Assembly: GCF_024055605.1 (NCBI RefSeq)
Contig: NZ_JAMXLX010000001.1
Coordinates: 806,001 to 870,000, forward strand
Length of the DNA: 64,000 nt
From: Ciceribacter sichuanensis
Lineage (GTDB): Bacteria; Pseudomonadota; Alphaproteobacteria; Rhizobiales; Rhizobiaceae
Direction of reading: 5' to 3'
Part shown: one piece after another, positions 55,578 through 64,000 of the stretch
Numbering within the stretch: the stretch's first letter is position 1
Layout of the letters: every line of letters starts with the position of its first letter
Position numbers and translations under genes: made by a program
Notes under the pieces: generated by a model
Told to the model about the DNA's origin: nothing
Databases searched by the model: none
The model's input: the letters and a program-made list of their open reading frames with translations, nothing else

Positions 55578-56726
55578 TCAGCTCAGGACTTCGCGGTAAA
55601 CCGCGAGCGTCTGATCGACCATGACTTCAAGGCCGAAAGAATGGCGGCGGACGGCGGCATTGCCGGCGAAGCGGGCGCGTATTGCCTCGTCCGCAAGCGT
55701 CTCCATCGCTTTCGCGAGCGATGAAGGGGCATCATTGTTAGCAACGATGATGCCGTTCTCATCGGGCGTGACGACATTGCGCGCTCCGCCGACATCAGTG
55801 ACGATGATCGGCAATCCACTCGCTGCCGCTTCCAGCATCACGTAGGACATCGCTTCATAGCGGCTGGGCATGACCAGCACGTCGAGCGCCTGCATGACTT
55901 CAGCGCCCGTGATATCTGCGGTGATGGTGACCCGGTCTGCAAGATTGGCGGTCTCGAGCTGCAGGCGGATCGCCTGTTCCAGTTCGCCATGTCCCACCAT
56001 CAGCAACCGTGCACTAGGGAGGTTCGCTGCTAATTTGGTAAAGGCGGCGATCAGCCTTTCCGGCGCCTTCTGCGCGGAGAGGCGACCAACGAAACCGAAT
56101 ACGATGGCTTCGTCCGGTAGTCCCAAACGCCCGCGGATCGCCGAGCCATTTCCCTGCGGCATGTCCCCCACGCCATTGACAACAACACGCAGCAATTCCG
56201 CCGGAATGCCGAGCGTCAGCGCGTGTTCGTATTCGCTTTGCGAGACGCAGATCAAGCGATCGGTGAAGAAGCGCCCGAGCAGGCTTTCCACCTTGCCGAA
56301 GAGCAGACGACCCTTGGCCCCGAGCGTCGGGTCCATCGTGCGGAAGGCATGAGGCGTATAGATGCGCGGCACGTGTGGACCGGGAAGGCGTATGCGGGTC
56401 AGCGCGCCGGCCTTGGAGCTGTGGCCGTGGATGATGTCGAACGGACCTTCCGCAAGCACCACCTGCGCCAATGCTTGCCATGCGGATGCATCGGCAGGAC
56501 CGACAGCCCGCAGCATGGGGAGTGCGATGACCTTCCGGAGATCGAGGGCCTTGAGTTCCCCAACGAAGCGTTCCTCCGCCCGCACAGGCGAGTAGACCGC
56601 AGTCACGGCGTGACCGCGCGCTTTCAGTCCCGCGCACAGATCGACGAAATGGCGGCCGGAGCCGCCGCCGCTCGGTTCCAGAACCTGGAGGATGCGCAAC
56701 GGGGAGTTCGTGTCAGGCATGGTCAT
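55578..56726 (-). CDS. GT4 glycosyltransferase
   Basis: A 382-residue family 4 glycosyltransferase with two Rossmann-like domains. The N-terminal LQVLEPSGGGSGRHFVDL and the C-terminal donor site PSRYEAMSYVMLEAAASGLPIIVTDVGG (E-x7-E context) are typical. It probably adds a sugar to a lipid-linked repeat unit in the cytoplasm. The ATG overlaps the stop of the polymerase gene in an ATGA (56723-56726), so the genes are coupled. Confidence 0.88.
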   Translation of the reverse strand: MTMPDTNSPLRILQVLEPSGGGSGRHFVDLCAGLKARGHAVTAVYSPVRAEERFVGELKALDLRKVIALPMLRAVGPADASAWQALAQVVLAEGPFDIIHGHSSKAGALTRIRLPGPHVPRIYTPHAFRTMDPTLGAKGRLLFGKVESLLGRFFTDRLICVSQSEYEHALTLGIPAELLRVVVNGVGDMPQGNGSAIRGRLGLPDEAIVFGFVGRLSAQKAPERLIAAFTKLAANLPSARLLMVGHGELEQAIRLQLETANLADRVTITADITGAEVMQALDVLVMPSRYEAMSYVMLEAAASGLPIIVTDVGGARNVVTPDENGIIVANNDAPSSLAKAMETLADEAIRARFAGNAAVRRHSFGLEVMVDQTLAVYREVLS

Positions 56727-57967
56727 GTCGGCATGGATCGTCGCTGCGCCCGCTGATAGCGCCATTCGAGCGCGCCACAGCCCCAGACGATGCCGAGCAG
56801 GAGGTAGAAGTGCCGCCAGTGGTCGGTGTCGATGACGTTGCCGATGATCATGTGACCGAGGACGACGATCCAGGAAATCATCAGATAGGGCTGCCACGGG
56901 CGATTGCGCAACAGGTAACGAAAGCCGATGGTGACTGTCCACGCCATCATCGAGATATAGGAGATGAAGCCGAGCCAGCCGTAACTGGTCAGCGATTTCA
57001 GCCAGATATTATGCTCGTCTTCCGGAAAGATCTTGCTGAACACCATTGGTCCGATGCCGAGCGGTTGTTCCATGGCATTCAGGAAGCCGATACGGTGGCG
57101 GGCGAAACGGCCGAGATGGCCGCCGTCATATTCCTTCACCAGCGTCGTGCGATCGAGGAACAGGTTACGGACCTGCTCGAACTGCAGTGCTATCGTCACG
57201 GCGACGACCAACAGCACGACGGCTGTGAGCGAGAGCAACAGGATCTTCAGCCGGAAGGCTCCGGTGCGTTCCTTCAGAAGCAGGATCAACACCAGCGCGA
57301 TGGCGGAAAAGAGAAAGAGCGCCCATGCCGCGCGCGAGAACGACAGGAAGACACCGAGCGCAATGATGAGAAGACCGGCGATCTTGAAGGGTGCTCCGGC
57401 AAGCCTGCCGGTTAGTAGGCCATGAATCAGGTGGAGCGACGGTGCGATCAGGAAAGGACCGAAGACGTTCGGGTCCTGAAAGGCACCCATGGCGCGGTCA
57501 TAGCGGGTGAAGGCTTCCGCGCCAGGAAAGGCATGGAAATATCCCAGTATGCCGAGCAGGGCTGTAATTACGGCCGCGGCCACCCAGGCTCGGAAGATCA
57601 GCCTCAGCCGCCGGTAATCATCCTCGATGATTGCCGCATAAAACACCGAGGTCAGCGCCAGAAAGGTGGAGACGGCGAGGTACATCGGCCCTTCGGCCAG
57701 ATCCCGCATCACCGTGAGCGAGAGGATACCGCCGATGTTGAACACCAGCAGGAATGCCAGGAGGGGGGCAACCGCGCGGGAAATCTTCAGCCCGAGAAGG
57801 AACCAGATCGCGACCTGAATCACCAGAACCAGTTCATAGGGGGCTGGTTCCGAAATGACGAATCCGGACAGGAAGACGCCGAAGGCGACCATCGCGGAAC
57901 CGATGATCGCCAGTGCCGCGCGCTGTGGCCTGAAAACGACGGGAGCCTGAAACTCGATCGTACTCAA
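56723..57967 (-). CDS. O-antigen ligase/polymerase (Wzy-like) membrane protein
   Basis: A 414-residue protein with about eleven membrane helices and a large periplasmic loop (about residues 265-335) between helices, ending in EDEHNIWLKSLTSYGWLG, which has the short H-N-x-W type motif typical of the Wzy_C/O-antigen ligase domain. It would polymerise or ligate repeat units of the exopolysaccharide. The start is a TTG overlapping the TGA of the upstream sugar transferase, giving coupled translation. Confidence 0.87.
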   Translation of the reverse strand: MSTIEFQAPVVFRPQRAALAIIGSAMVAFGVFLSGFVISEPAPYELVLVIQVAIWFLLGLKISRAVAPLLAFLLVFNIGGILSLTVMRDLAEGPMYLAVSTFLALTSVFYAAIIEDDYRRLRLIFRAWVAAAVITALLGILGYFHAFPGAEAFTRYDRAMGAFQDPNVFGPFLIAPSLHLIHGLLTGRLAGAPFKIAGLLIIALGVFLSFSRAAWALFLFSAIALVLILLLKERTGAFRLKILLLSLTAVVLLVVAVTIALQFEQVRNLFLDRTTLVKEYDGGHLGRFARHRIGFLNAMEQPLGIGPMVFSKIFPEDEHNIWLKSLTSYGWLGFISYISMMAWTVTIGFRYLLRNRPWQPYLMISWIVVLGHMIIGNVIDTDHWRHFYLLLGIVWGCGALEWRYQRAQRRSMPT

Positions 57968-59523
57968 TAGGCGTTTTCCGTGTTCAACAGCCGGATGGGG
58001 GTCAGGAACAGGATCTTGAGATCGAAAAGCAGCGACCAGTTTTCGATATAGTAGAGGTCGTATGCTGTCCGGTACTTGATCTTGTCGTCGCTGTCGATTT
58101 CACCGCGCCAGCCGTTGATCTGCGCCCATCCGGTCACGCCGGGCTTGACGCGATGGCGGGCGAAATAGCCGTCGACGACTTCCGCATAGACCCGGTCATG
58201 GGTCGCGGCGGAGACGGCGTGCGGGCGCGGACCGACGAGCGAAAGATCGCCGCGCAACACGTTGAAGAGTTGGGGCAGTTCGTCGATCGACGACTTGCGG
58301 ATGAACCGTCCGACCTTCGTGACGCGCGGGTCGCCCTTGGTGACCGCCTGACGGGCCGAGGGGTCGCTCATCTCGGTATACATCGAACGGAACTTGAAGA
58401 CGTTGATGACCTCGTTGTTGAAGCCATGGCGCTTCTGCATGAAGAAGACCGGCCCCTTGGAGTTCAGCTTGATCGCGATGGCGGTGCCAATGAACACCGG
58501 CCACAGGAGCGAGAGGGCCACGAGGCTGAAGAAGATATCGAAGATGCGTTTTGCCACCGAGTCCCAGTCGCGGATCGGCTTGTCTAGAATGTCGAGCATC
58601 GGTACTGCGCCGACATGGGAATAGGAGCGCGGACGAAAACGCAGGCTGTTGGAATGGGCAGCGAGCCGCACGTCGGTTGGCAGGACCCAGAGCATCTTGA
58701 GAAGCTGCAGGATGCGGGCCTCGGCGCTGAGCGGCAGCGAAATGATCAGCATGTCGATGCGCGCAAGACGGGCGAATTCGACGAGTTCGGCAACGGTGCC
58801 GAGCTTCGGATAGCCTGCGACCACATCAGGCGAACGGGCTGAACCGCGGTCATCGAAAATACCGCAGATGCGGATATCGTTCTCTGGCTGCTGTTCCAGC
58901 GCGCGGATCAGGTCCTTGGCCGGCTGGCCGCCACCGACGATGACGGCGCGGCGTTCCATCACACCGTTGCGGCCCCAGCGGCGAATGGCGAAGCCGACGA
59001 GATTGCGCTCGACGAACAGGAAGGCAAGGCCGCTGCCGTACCAGATGACGAACCAGTCCTGGAAATCGACGCCGTTACTGATGAAGATCAAGAGCGACAG
59101 GGCAACGAGTGCCAACGCCACTGTCCATGCGCCGAAATAGCGTCCCATGGAGCGTAGCGGCGTCCGCAGCGATGAAATGTGATAGCAATCGGCGGCTTGT
59201 AGCAACAGCAGGGCAACACCCGATCCGATCAGGCTGATAGCCAGTATGCCGATGAAATGCTCTGCCGGATTGACGGAGATGAAGTAGTGGATGCCGAGGC
59301 CGAAGGCGAGCAGGCAGAGGAATTCCAGCAGTCGGAGCTGGCCGGTGATGATCGTCGGGGAATAGTTGGATTCCTGAAACTGCCCAGCAATCTGGCGTGC
59401 CAGCGGATTCATCTCGACGTTCTCCGCCGCGCCGGGCTTGGCATCGCCCATGGCAGCATTTTCCGAGATCTTCTTGCGCAGCGCGTCAACGTCGAACTGC
59501 TCGGACTTTTCCATCTGGTTCAT
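57964..59523 (-). CDS. Undecaprenyl-phosphate sugar phosphotransferase
   Basis: A 519-residue enzyme that starts repeat-unit assembly by transferring a sugar-1-phosphate to undecaprenyl phosphate. It has four N-terminal membrane helices (about residues 60-185), a nucleotide-fold region (RRAVIVGGGQPAKDLIRALE), another helix near residue 335 and the catalytic bacterial sugar transferase domain (FFMQKRHGFNNEVINVFKFR, then DELPQLFNVLRGDLSLVGPRP). Sequence places it with WcaJ/ExoY-type enzymes, so glucose or galactose is likely. Confidence 0.92.
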   Translation of the reverse strand: MNQMEKSEQFDVDALRKKISENAAMGDAKPGAAENVEMNPLARQIAGQFQESNYSPTIITGQLRLLEFLCLLAFGLGIHYFISVNPAEHFIGILAISLIGSGVALLLLQAADCYHISSLRTPLRSMGRYFGAWTVALALVALSLLIFISNGVDFQDWFVIWYGSGLAFLFVERNLVGFAIRRWGRNGVMERRAVIVGGGQPAKDLIRALEQQPENDIRICGIFDDRGSARSPDVVAGYPKLGTVAELVEFARLARIDMLIISLPLSAEARILQLLKMLWVLPTDVRLAAHSNSLRFRPRSYSHVGAVPMLDILDKPIRDWDSVAKRIFDIFFSLVALSLLWPVFIGTAIAIKLNSKGPVFFMQKRHGFNNEVINVFKFRSMYTEMSDPSARQAVTKGDPRVTKVGRFIRKSSIDELPQLFNVLRGDLSLVGPRPHAVSAATHDRVYAEVVDGYFARHRVKPGVTGWAQINGWRGEIDSDDKIKYRTAYDLYYIENWSLLFDLKILFLTPIRLLNTENAY

Positions 59524-59745
59524 TTGAGGATCTCACCTTTTGCGGTCGCAGCCTACGGGAAAGGTCCTAAGAAACGTTTGATCAGGTACAGAAAAACCGA
59601 TGGAACGGCGAAATATCCGTCATGTTTTGATACAGTTATACCGGCTCCACTCTCCGTCCGCGATTTGACGGAAATCAACGTCTTGCGGGATGGATCGTGC
59701 AATGGAAGACTTCTTTGCCTATGACTTTGTGAGAGGCGCTCCCGC

Positions 59746-61572
59746 ATGGAAAAGAAACACGTTTTCAACCTCGGCTACTTTCTCTTCGCCTTCTCGTTGC
59801 TGCTTCTGTTTCAGGCCTGGATCGGTTACCGCGACTACGCGCAACTCACCTACACGGAGATGCTGGATGCGGTGAACCAGGGCAAGGTTGCTTCTGTTAC
59901 GCTCACTGAAACGACGGTGCAGGGCGAGTACAAGGAGCCGCAGGACGGTCGCAAGTATTTCGTGGCGAACCGAGTCGATCCGGCCTTCGCGGAACTCTTT
60001 GAAAAAGCCGGCGTGAAGATCAGAGGAGCAAGCGACAGCAACTGGCTCACAACTATCTTGTCATGGGTTCTGCCGGTCGTCGTCTTTTTTGCCCTGTGGT
60101 CCTTCTTCTTCAAGGGTATTGCCGAGCGCCAGGGCATGGGAGGCCTGATCAACATTGGAAAGTCGCGGGCCAAGATCTATCTCGAGCGCAAGACTGGCGT
60201 GACCTTCGACGATGTCGCCGGCATCGACGAAGCGAAGGCAGAGCTGGAGGAGATCGTTTCCTTCCTAAAGGACAAGGATCGCTATGGCCGGCTCGGGGCG
60301 CGTATTCCGAAGGGCATCCTGCTTGTTGGTCCGCCCGGCACCGGCAAGACGCTGATGGCGCGCGCAGTGGCCGGCGAGGCGGGCGTTCCCTTCTTCTCCA
60401 TTTCGGGTTCTGAGTTCGTCGAGATGTTCGTCGGTGTCGGCGCCGCCCGCGTGCGAGATCTGTTCGAGCAGGCCAGAGCCGCAGCCCCCTGCATCATCTT
60501 CATCGATGAACTCGATGCGCTCGGTCGAGCGCGCAATTCGTTCGGCGGTTTCGGCGGCAATGACGAGAAGGAACAGACGCTCAACCAGCTGCTCGCTGAG
60601 CTCGACGGTTTCGACCCGCGCGTCGGTATCGTACTGCTTGCCGCGACCAATCGTCCCGAGATTCTCGATCAGGCCCTGATGCGCGCCGGCCGCTTCGACC
60701 GGCAGGTGGTGATCGACCGCCCGGACCGAAAGGGCCGCGCGGCGATCCTCGCGGTGCACATGAAGAACGTCGTCATCGACCGGGATGTCGATATCGACGC
60801 GATCGCGGGGCTGACACCGGGCTTCACCGGCGCCGACCTCGCGAACCTGATCAACGAGGCGGCGATCCTCGCTACCCGCCGCAGCGCCGGCAAGGTGGCG
60901 ATGGAGGACTTCGTCGCGGCCGTCGAGCGGGTGATCGCCGGCACCGAACGGCGCAGCCGCATTCTCAATCCAGAGGAGCGGCGCCGCGTTGCCTATCACG
61001 AGATGGGCCATGCCCTAGTCGCCTCCGCGCTCAAGACCGCCGATCCCGTGCAGAAGGTCTCGATCATTCCCCGCTCCATAGGGGCGCTTGGCTACACTCT
61101 GCAACGTCCGACGGAGGACCGCTTCCTGATCACCTTCGACGAGCTCAAGGAACGTATGGTGGTCCTACTGGCTGGTCGCGCGGCCGAGGATATTGTCTTC
61201 GGAGAGATATCGACGGGTGCATCCGACGATCTTGCCAAGGTGACCGATATTGCCCGCGAGATCGTCACCCGCTTTGGCATGGATGCCTCAGTTGGACAGG
61301 CGGTTCTGGAACCGCAGCGTAACCAGTGGCTGGACGACGGCCAGATGCGCATGCGGCCTAAGGACTACTCCGAGGCCACTGCGCGTGAGGTGGATCTTGC
61401 CGTGCGTTCGATGATCGATGATGCCTATCAGCAGGCGAAACATGTGCTGGAGGGGCGGCATTCCGAACTGGAAAGCGGCTCCAGGCTGCTGCTTGAAAAG
61501 GAGACACTGACGCCCGCCGATTTTCCGCCATTGACGCGTAGCAGTGCGATTGCGAGCGCCCCGGCAGCATGA
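59746..61572 (+). CDS. FtsH-family AAA+ metalloprotease
   Basis: A 608-residue membrane protease. Two helices near residues 10-26 and 104-122 flank a periplasmic domain. Then come Walker A GPPGTGKT (195-202), the Walker B IFIDELDA segment, the second region of homology [10 protein letters not shown] and the zinc site HEMGH (418-422). In the usual FtsH the zinc motif is HEAGH; here Met replaces Ala. It is shorter than the housekeeping FtsH (about 640) and lies between polysaccharide genes, so it is more likely a paralog than the sole FtsH. It is convergent with the GT4 gene downstream (13-bp gap). Confidence 0.9.
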   Translation: MEKKHVFNLGYFLFAFSLLLLFQAWIGYRDYAQLTYTEMLDAVNQGKVASVTLTETTVQGEYKEPQDGRKYFVANRVDPAFAELFEKAGVKIRGASDSNWLTTILSWVLPVVVFFALWSFFFKGIAERQGMGGLINIGKSRAKIYLERKTGVTFDDVAGIDEAKAELEEIVSFLKDKDRYGRLGARIPKGILLVGPPGTGKTLMARAVAGEAGVPFFSISGSEFVEMFVGVGAARVRDLFEQARAAAPCIIFIDELDALGRARNSFGGFGGNDEKEQTLNQLLAELDGFDPRVGIVLLAATNRPEILDQALMRAGRFDRQVVIDRPDRKGRAAILAVHMKNVVIDRDVDIDAIAGLTPGFTGADLANLINEAAILATRRSAGKVAMEDFVAAVERVIAGTERRSRILNPEERRRVAYHEMGHALVASALKTADPVQKVSIIPRSIGALGYTLQRPTEDRFLITFDELKERMVVLLAGRAAEDIVFGEISTGASDDLAKVTDIAREIVTRFGMDASVGQAVLEPQRNQWLDDGQMRMRPKDYSEATAREVDLAVRSMIDDAYQQAKHVLEGRHSELESGSRLLLEKETLTPADFPPLTRSSAIASAPAA

Positions 61573-61585
61573 CCGGCTGCGTCTG

Positions 61586-62737
61586 TCAGTTCAGGAGTGT
61601 CGCGTCGAGACGTTCCCGGTAAAGGCTGGCGATCTGGTCTGCCATGGTGGATGCGGAGAACTTTGCCTTGAAGGCCTCCGGATCCGGCATGGTCGCGGTT
61701 CCCCACCCCTGGGTGGTGATGGCTTTCGTCATCACACGAGCCAGATCCTCGGCATTGCCCGGTTCCACCAGCGCCTCGCTTTCGGTGCCGAGCGCTTCAG
61801 GAACTCCGCCGACCCGCGATGCGATGACGGTTTTTCCGGCTCCGAGCGCTTCCAGTACGATGTAGGGCATTGCCTCGGCGCGGGACGGGACGACGACAGT
61901 GTCGGACATGGCGAACGCGTCCTTGACCGGCATGGCAGGCAGAAGGCCGATGCGGCGACCGAGCCCGCGCTGCTGCATCATGGCGTCGTATTTGTCGCGA
62001 TCCGGTCCGTCACCGATGATGAGGGCGCTTAGCGGGTGCCCGACCATGCGTTCGGTGCGGGCAAAGGCGTCGATGAAGACATCCGGTCCCTTGAGATCGC
62101 GAAGCATGCCCAGGTAGAGGAAGTGCACGCCGTCGGAACGGGGCGGTATGCGAAGGAAATCCCTGTCACTGATGCCGTTATAGACCATCCGGTCGGCGCA
62201 GCGTGGCCGTCCGATTTTCCGCACATATGTCTGGCGTTCGTATTCGCAGACGAAGACCAGTGCGTCCGTCATGCGCTCGAGCAGGCGCTCGGCTGCAAAC
62301 ACCCCCTGGCCCGCCATCGATTTCGGATCGAAATGCAGACTGCCCCCATGGGGCGAATAGACGCGGGCAACGCTATACTTTTTGACCCGCAAGGCTGAGC
62401 CGATGATGCGTGCGACCGCGCCGCCCTTGGCGCCGTGGCCGTGCAACACATTCGGCTGCAAGCTCCTTATTTCTTTGTAACTGGCATGCAATGCCGCAGC
62501 ATCGCTGAACCCTATCGAACGCTGGATCGGCATGCGCGTCAGGCCCAGCGACAGATACGGCCGGATCTGCTCGAACATCCGGTCTTCATGCTCGCTACCG
62601 GTCGAGCTGTCGCACAGGATGCCGACCTCATGTCCCGCGCGCGCATGCTGTTCCGCAAGGTCACGCACATGGCGGAAGATGCCGCCAATCGGGGACCGGA
62701 AACAGTGCACGATGCGTAGGGGTGAGGGGGGCGGCAT
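61586..62737 (-). CDS. GT4 glycosyltransferase
   Basis: A 383-residue GT4 enzyme. The acceptor half starts RIVHCFRSPIGGIFRHVRDL; the donor site PSRAEAMPYIVLEALGAGKTVIASRVGG carries the E-x7-E pattern. It probably extends the lipid-linked saccharide. It lies three bases downstream of the Wza-like gene on the same strand, so the two are one transcription unit. Confidence 0.9.
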   Translation of the reverse strand: MPPPSPLRIVHCFRSPIGGIFRHVRDLAEQHARAGHEVGILCDSSTGSEHEDRMFEQIRPYLSLGLTRMPIQRSIGFSDAAALHASYKEIRSLQPNVLHGHGAKGGAVARIIGSALRVKKYSVARVYSPHGGSLHFDPKSMAGQGVFAAERLLERMTDALVFVCEYERQTYVRKIGRPRCADRMVYNGISDRDFLRIPPRSDGVHFLYLGMLRDLKGPDVFIDAFARTERMVGHPLSALIIGDGPDRDKYDAMMQQRGLGRRIGLLPAMPVKDAFAMSDTVVVPSRAEAMPYIVLEALGAGKTVIASRVGGVPEALGTESEALVEPGNAEDLARVMTKAITTQGWGTATMPDPEAFKAKFSASTMADQIASLYRERLDATLLN

Positions 62738-62740
62738 CGA

Positions 62741-63316
62741 TCAGAAAAGCCGCTCTCTGACGTAGATCGTATCGCCGGCAAGAATGGGATCGGTGATCGG
62801 CACGCGGCCGGTCAGAATCTCCCCGTTGATCTTTCGGGTGACATCGACATCACGCTGGTTGGCGCGGGTGGAGAAGCCGCCGGAAACGGCGATCGCATTA
62901 AGCACCGTCATGCCGGGTACATAGGCATACTGACCCGGCTGGCCGACTTCGCCCATGACGAAGATGGAACGGTAGCGGTCGATCTCGATGGAGACGTCGG
63001 GATCGCGCAGATACCCCTGGCGAAGTTTCTGGGCGATCACGCCTTCGAGCTGGGGCAGGGTCGCGCCGCGGGCGGCCACCTGTCCAACCAGCGGGAAGGC
63101 GATATAGCCGGCCTGGTCGACGGTATAGGTGTTGGTCAGGCTTGCCTGTTCGAAGACGGTGACCCGGAGCCGGTCGCCGCTGTCGAGCCGGTAGGGCTGT
63201 ATCGTCGCCTCATGAAAGACCTTGGGCGCAGGCTTATATGTCGCGCAGCCGCCCAGCACGGCGAGAGCCAGCGCGGCGAGCAGCCAGACTATTCCCTTAA
63301 CACCAAACGATGACAT
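62741..63316 (-). CDS. Wza-like polysaccharide export lipoprotein
   Basis: A 191-residue lipoprotein (lipobox LGGC, C24) with a polysaccharide export domain (RLDSGDRLRVTVFEQASLTNTYTVDQAGYIAFPLVGQV) and a SLBB-type domain (GEVGQPGQYAYVPGMTVLNAIAVSGGF). It is shorter than E. coli Wza, as in many rhizobia, and probably forms the outer-membrane exit pore. GGGAG precedes the ATG at 63316. It is divergent from the Wzc-like gene, the usual partner. Confidence 0.9.
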   Translation of the reverse strand: MSSFGVKGIVWLLAALALAVLGGCATYKPAPKVFHEATIQPYRLDSGDRLRVTVFEQASLTNTYTVDQAGYIAFPLVGQVAARGATLPQLEGVIAQKLRQGYLRDPDVSIEIDRYRSIFVMGEVGQPGQYAYVPGMTVLNAIAVSGGFSTRANQRDVDVTRKINGEILTGRVPITDPILAGDTIYVRERLF

Positions 63317-63504
63317 GCGCCGACGCGCTCCCGGTACAGAATTCCGATGCTTCGTTATCATTCGATTAGGGTTAACGCGAGGTAAAGAACGGTATTGATG
63401 CTGGAGCGAAGAGGATAGTCGTCGCCTCGCTAAGAATACGGCGGTTAACGCTTGGGTTACCATGTTCCTTTACTATCCGTCCGGATTTGTACCGGGAGTA
63501 TGGC

Positions 63505-64000
63505 ATGTCGAGCGTAGGCAACGGGCAACAGGACGTGGATATCGATCTGGCGCAGCTCTTTCGAGCCGTGTGGCAAAGACGTCTGCGCATTCTGGCGGTC
63601 ACGGCGCTCGCCGGTGGCCTTGCCTTTGCGGGAGCAAACCTCATCTCGCCGAGCTATCGTTCCGAGGCGCGTATCCTGATCGAGCCGCGGCAGCCCAATT
63701 ACTCTGCGACAGACCGGGCAGGGACGACGGCCGAGCCCGTTCTTGATGAGTTGAACATCGTCAGCCAGGTGCAGCTTCTTCAGTCGGTGGACCTGATCAA
63801 GCAGGTCGTGCGCGATCTCAAGCTATACGAACTGGAGGAATTCGACCCGGATACCAATCCTTCCGTCGTCTCGCACCTTCTGGTCCTCCTCGGCCTGAAG
63901 AAGAACCCGCTCGATCTGGCGCCCGAAGAACGGGTACTCAAGACTTTCCAGGAGAAACTGCAGGTCTATCAGGTCGAAAAATCGCGCGTCATCGGCATCG
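63505..64000 (+). CDS. Wzz/Wzc-type polysaccharide chain-length protein (3' end outside window)
   Basis: The first 165 codons of a gene continuing past the window. The product starts MSSVGNGQQDVDIDLAQLFR, then a membrane helix (about residues 28-50) and a periplasmic Wzz-type region (SYRSEARILIEPRQPNYS). This is the GumC/ExoP/Wzc start; whether a tyrosine kinase domain follows cannot be seen. GGGAG lies seven bases before the ATG. Confidence 0.85.
   Translation, partial: MSSVGNGQQDVDIDLAQLFRAVWQRRLRILAVTALAGGLAFAGANLISPSYRSEARILIEPRQPNYSATDRAGTTAEPVLDELNIVSQVQLLQSVDLIKQVVRDLKLYELEEFDPDTNPSVVSHLLVLLGLKKNPLDLAPEERVLKTFQEKLQVYQVEKSRVIGI

Overview
The window is a piece of an alphaproteobacterial chromosome, most likely Rhizobiaceae (Rhizobium, Agrobacterium or a close relative). 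The grounds are the gene order purN-purM-perM-like-hdaA-ppk-ppx with rnd and aspS nearby, the LdtR/LdtP pair, the block plsX-fabH-ihfA-merR-tRNA-Pro, a proton-pumping pyrophosphatase of the K+-independent type, an intergenic repeat resembling rhizobial mosaic (RIME) elements, and high-GC codon use throughout. No phage, transposase, integrase or CRISPR array was seen, so most of it reads as core chromosome with a few accessory insertions.

Layout: 1-1.7 kb holds two tandem omptin-family outer-membrane proteases, the first cut by the window edge. 1.7-2.8 kb has a palindromic intergenic repeat and an ABC exporter membrane domain with no ATPase. 2.9-10.5 kb is purN/purM (minus strand) divergent from an AI-2E-type permease, hdaA, ppk and ppx: purine synthesis, replication control and polyphosphate metabolism. 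10.7-16.2 kb holds a secreted phytase-like protein, an AraC regulator and a DUF2000 gene whose start codons overlap, a small membrane protein, a DUF2891 protein, an Rsm22-type methyltransferase-like protein with a cysteine cluster, and a GNAT. 16.2-23.8 kb has rnd, a metallo-beta-lactamase-fold hydrolase, a Tat-exported multicopper oxidase, an MFS transporter, aspS and an FUSC-like membrane protein. 23.8-32.8 kb contains a secreted unknown, parC, a possibly frameshifted small gene, a nitroreductase-like protein, EamA, bpt, an RDD protein, hemB and a small membrane protein.

33-39.5 kb is an envelope and signalling section: ldtR, a YrbL-like kinase-fold protein, ldtP, an alpha-oxoamine-synthase-family enzyme whose start codon lies in a predicted hairpin, and a GGDEF-EAL protein. 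39.7-47.4 kb is glyA-nrdR-ribD-ribH-nusB, an MFS transporter and hppA. The riboflavin synthase gene often found between ribD and ribH is absent, and a 25-residue membrane protein is encoded there on the other strand. hppA has a highly structured leader. 47.4-53.7 kb is bamE, a CBP3-type cytochrome bc1 chaperone, DUF177, plsX, fabH, ihfA, a MerR regulator, a transglutaminase-like cysteine peptidase and tRNA-Pro(GGG). 53.9-64 kb has a PHB-depolymerase-family esterase, a 49-residue membrane protein, a small XRE regulator and an exopolysaccharide locus: two GT4 glycosyltransferases, a Wzy-like polymerase/ligase, an undecaprenyl-phosphate sugar transferase, a Wza-like lipoprotein and the start of a Wzz/Wzc-type gene. 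An FtsH-family protease is embedded among them.

Most promising for follow-up: the hppA leader RNA, the hairpin-covered start of the alpha-oxoamine synthase beside a c-di-GMP enzyme, the FtsH paralog inside the polysaccharide locus, the 25-residue membrane protein replacing ribE, and the AraC/DUF2000 pair sharing overlapping start codons. No searches were run. All family names rest on reading motifs by eye.
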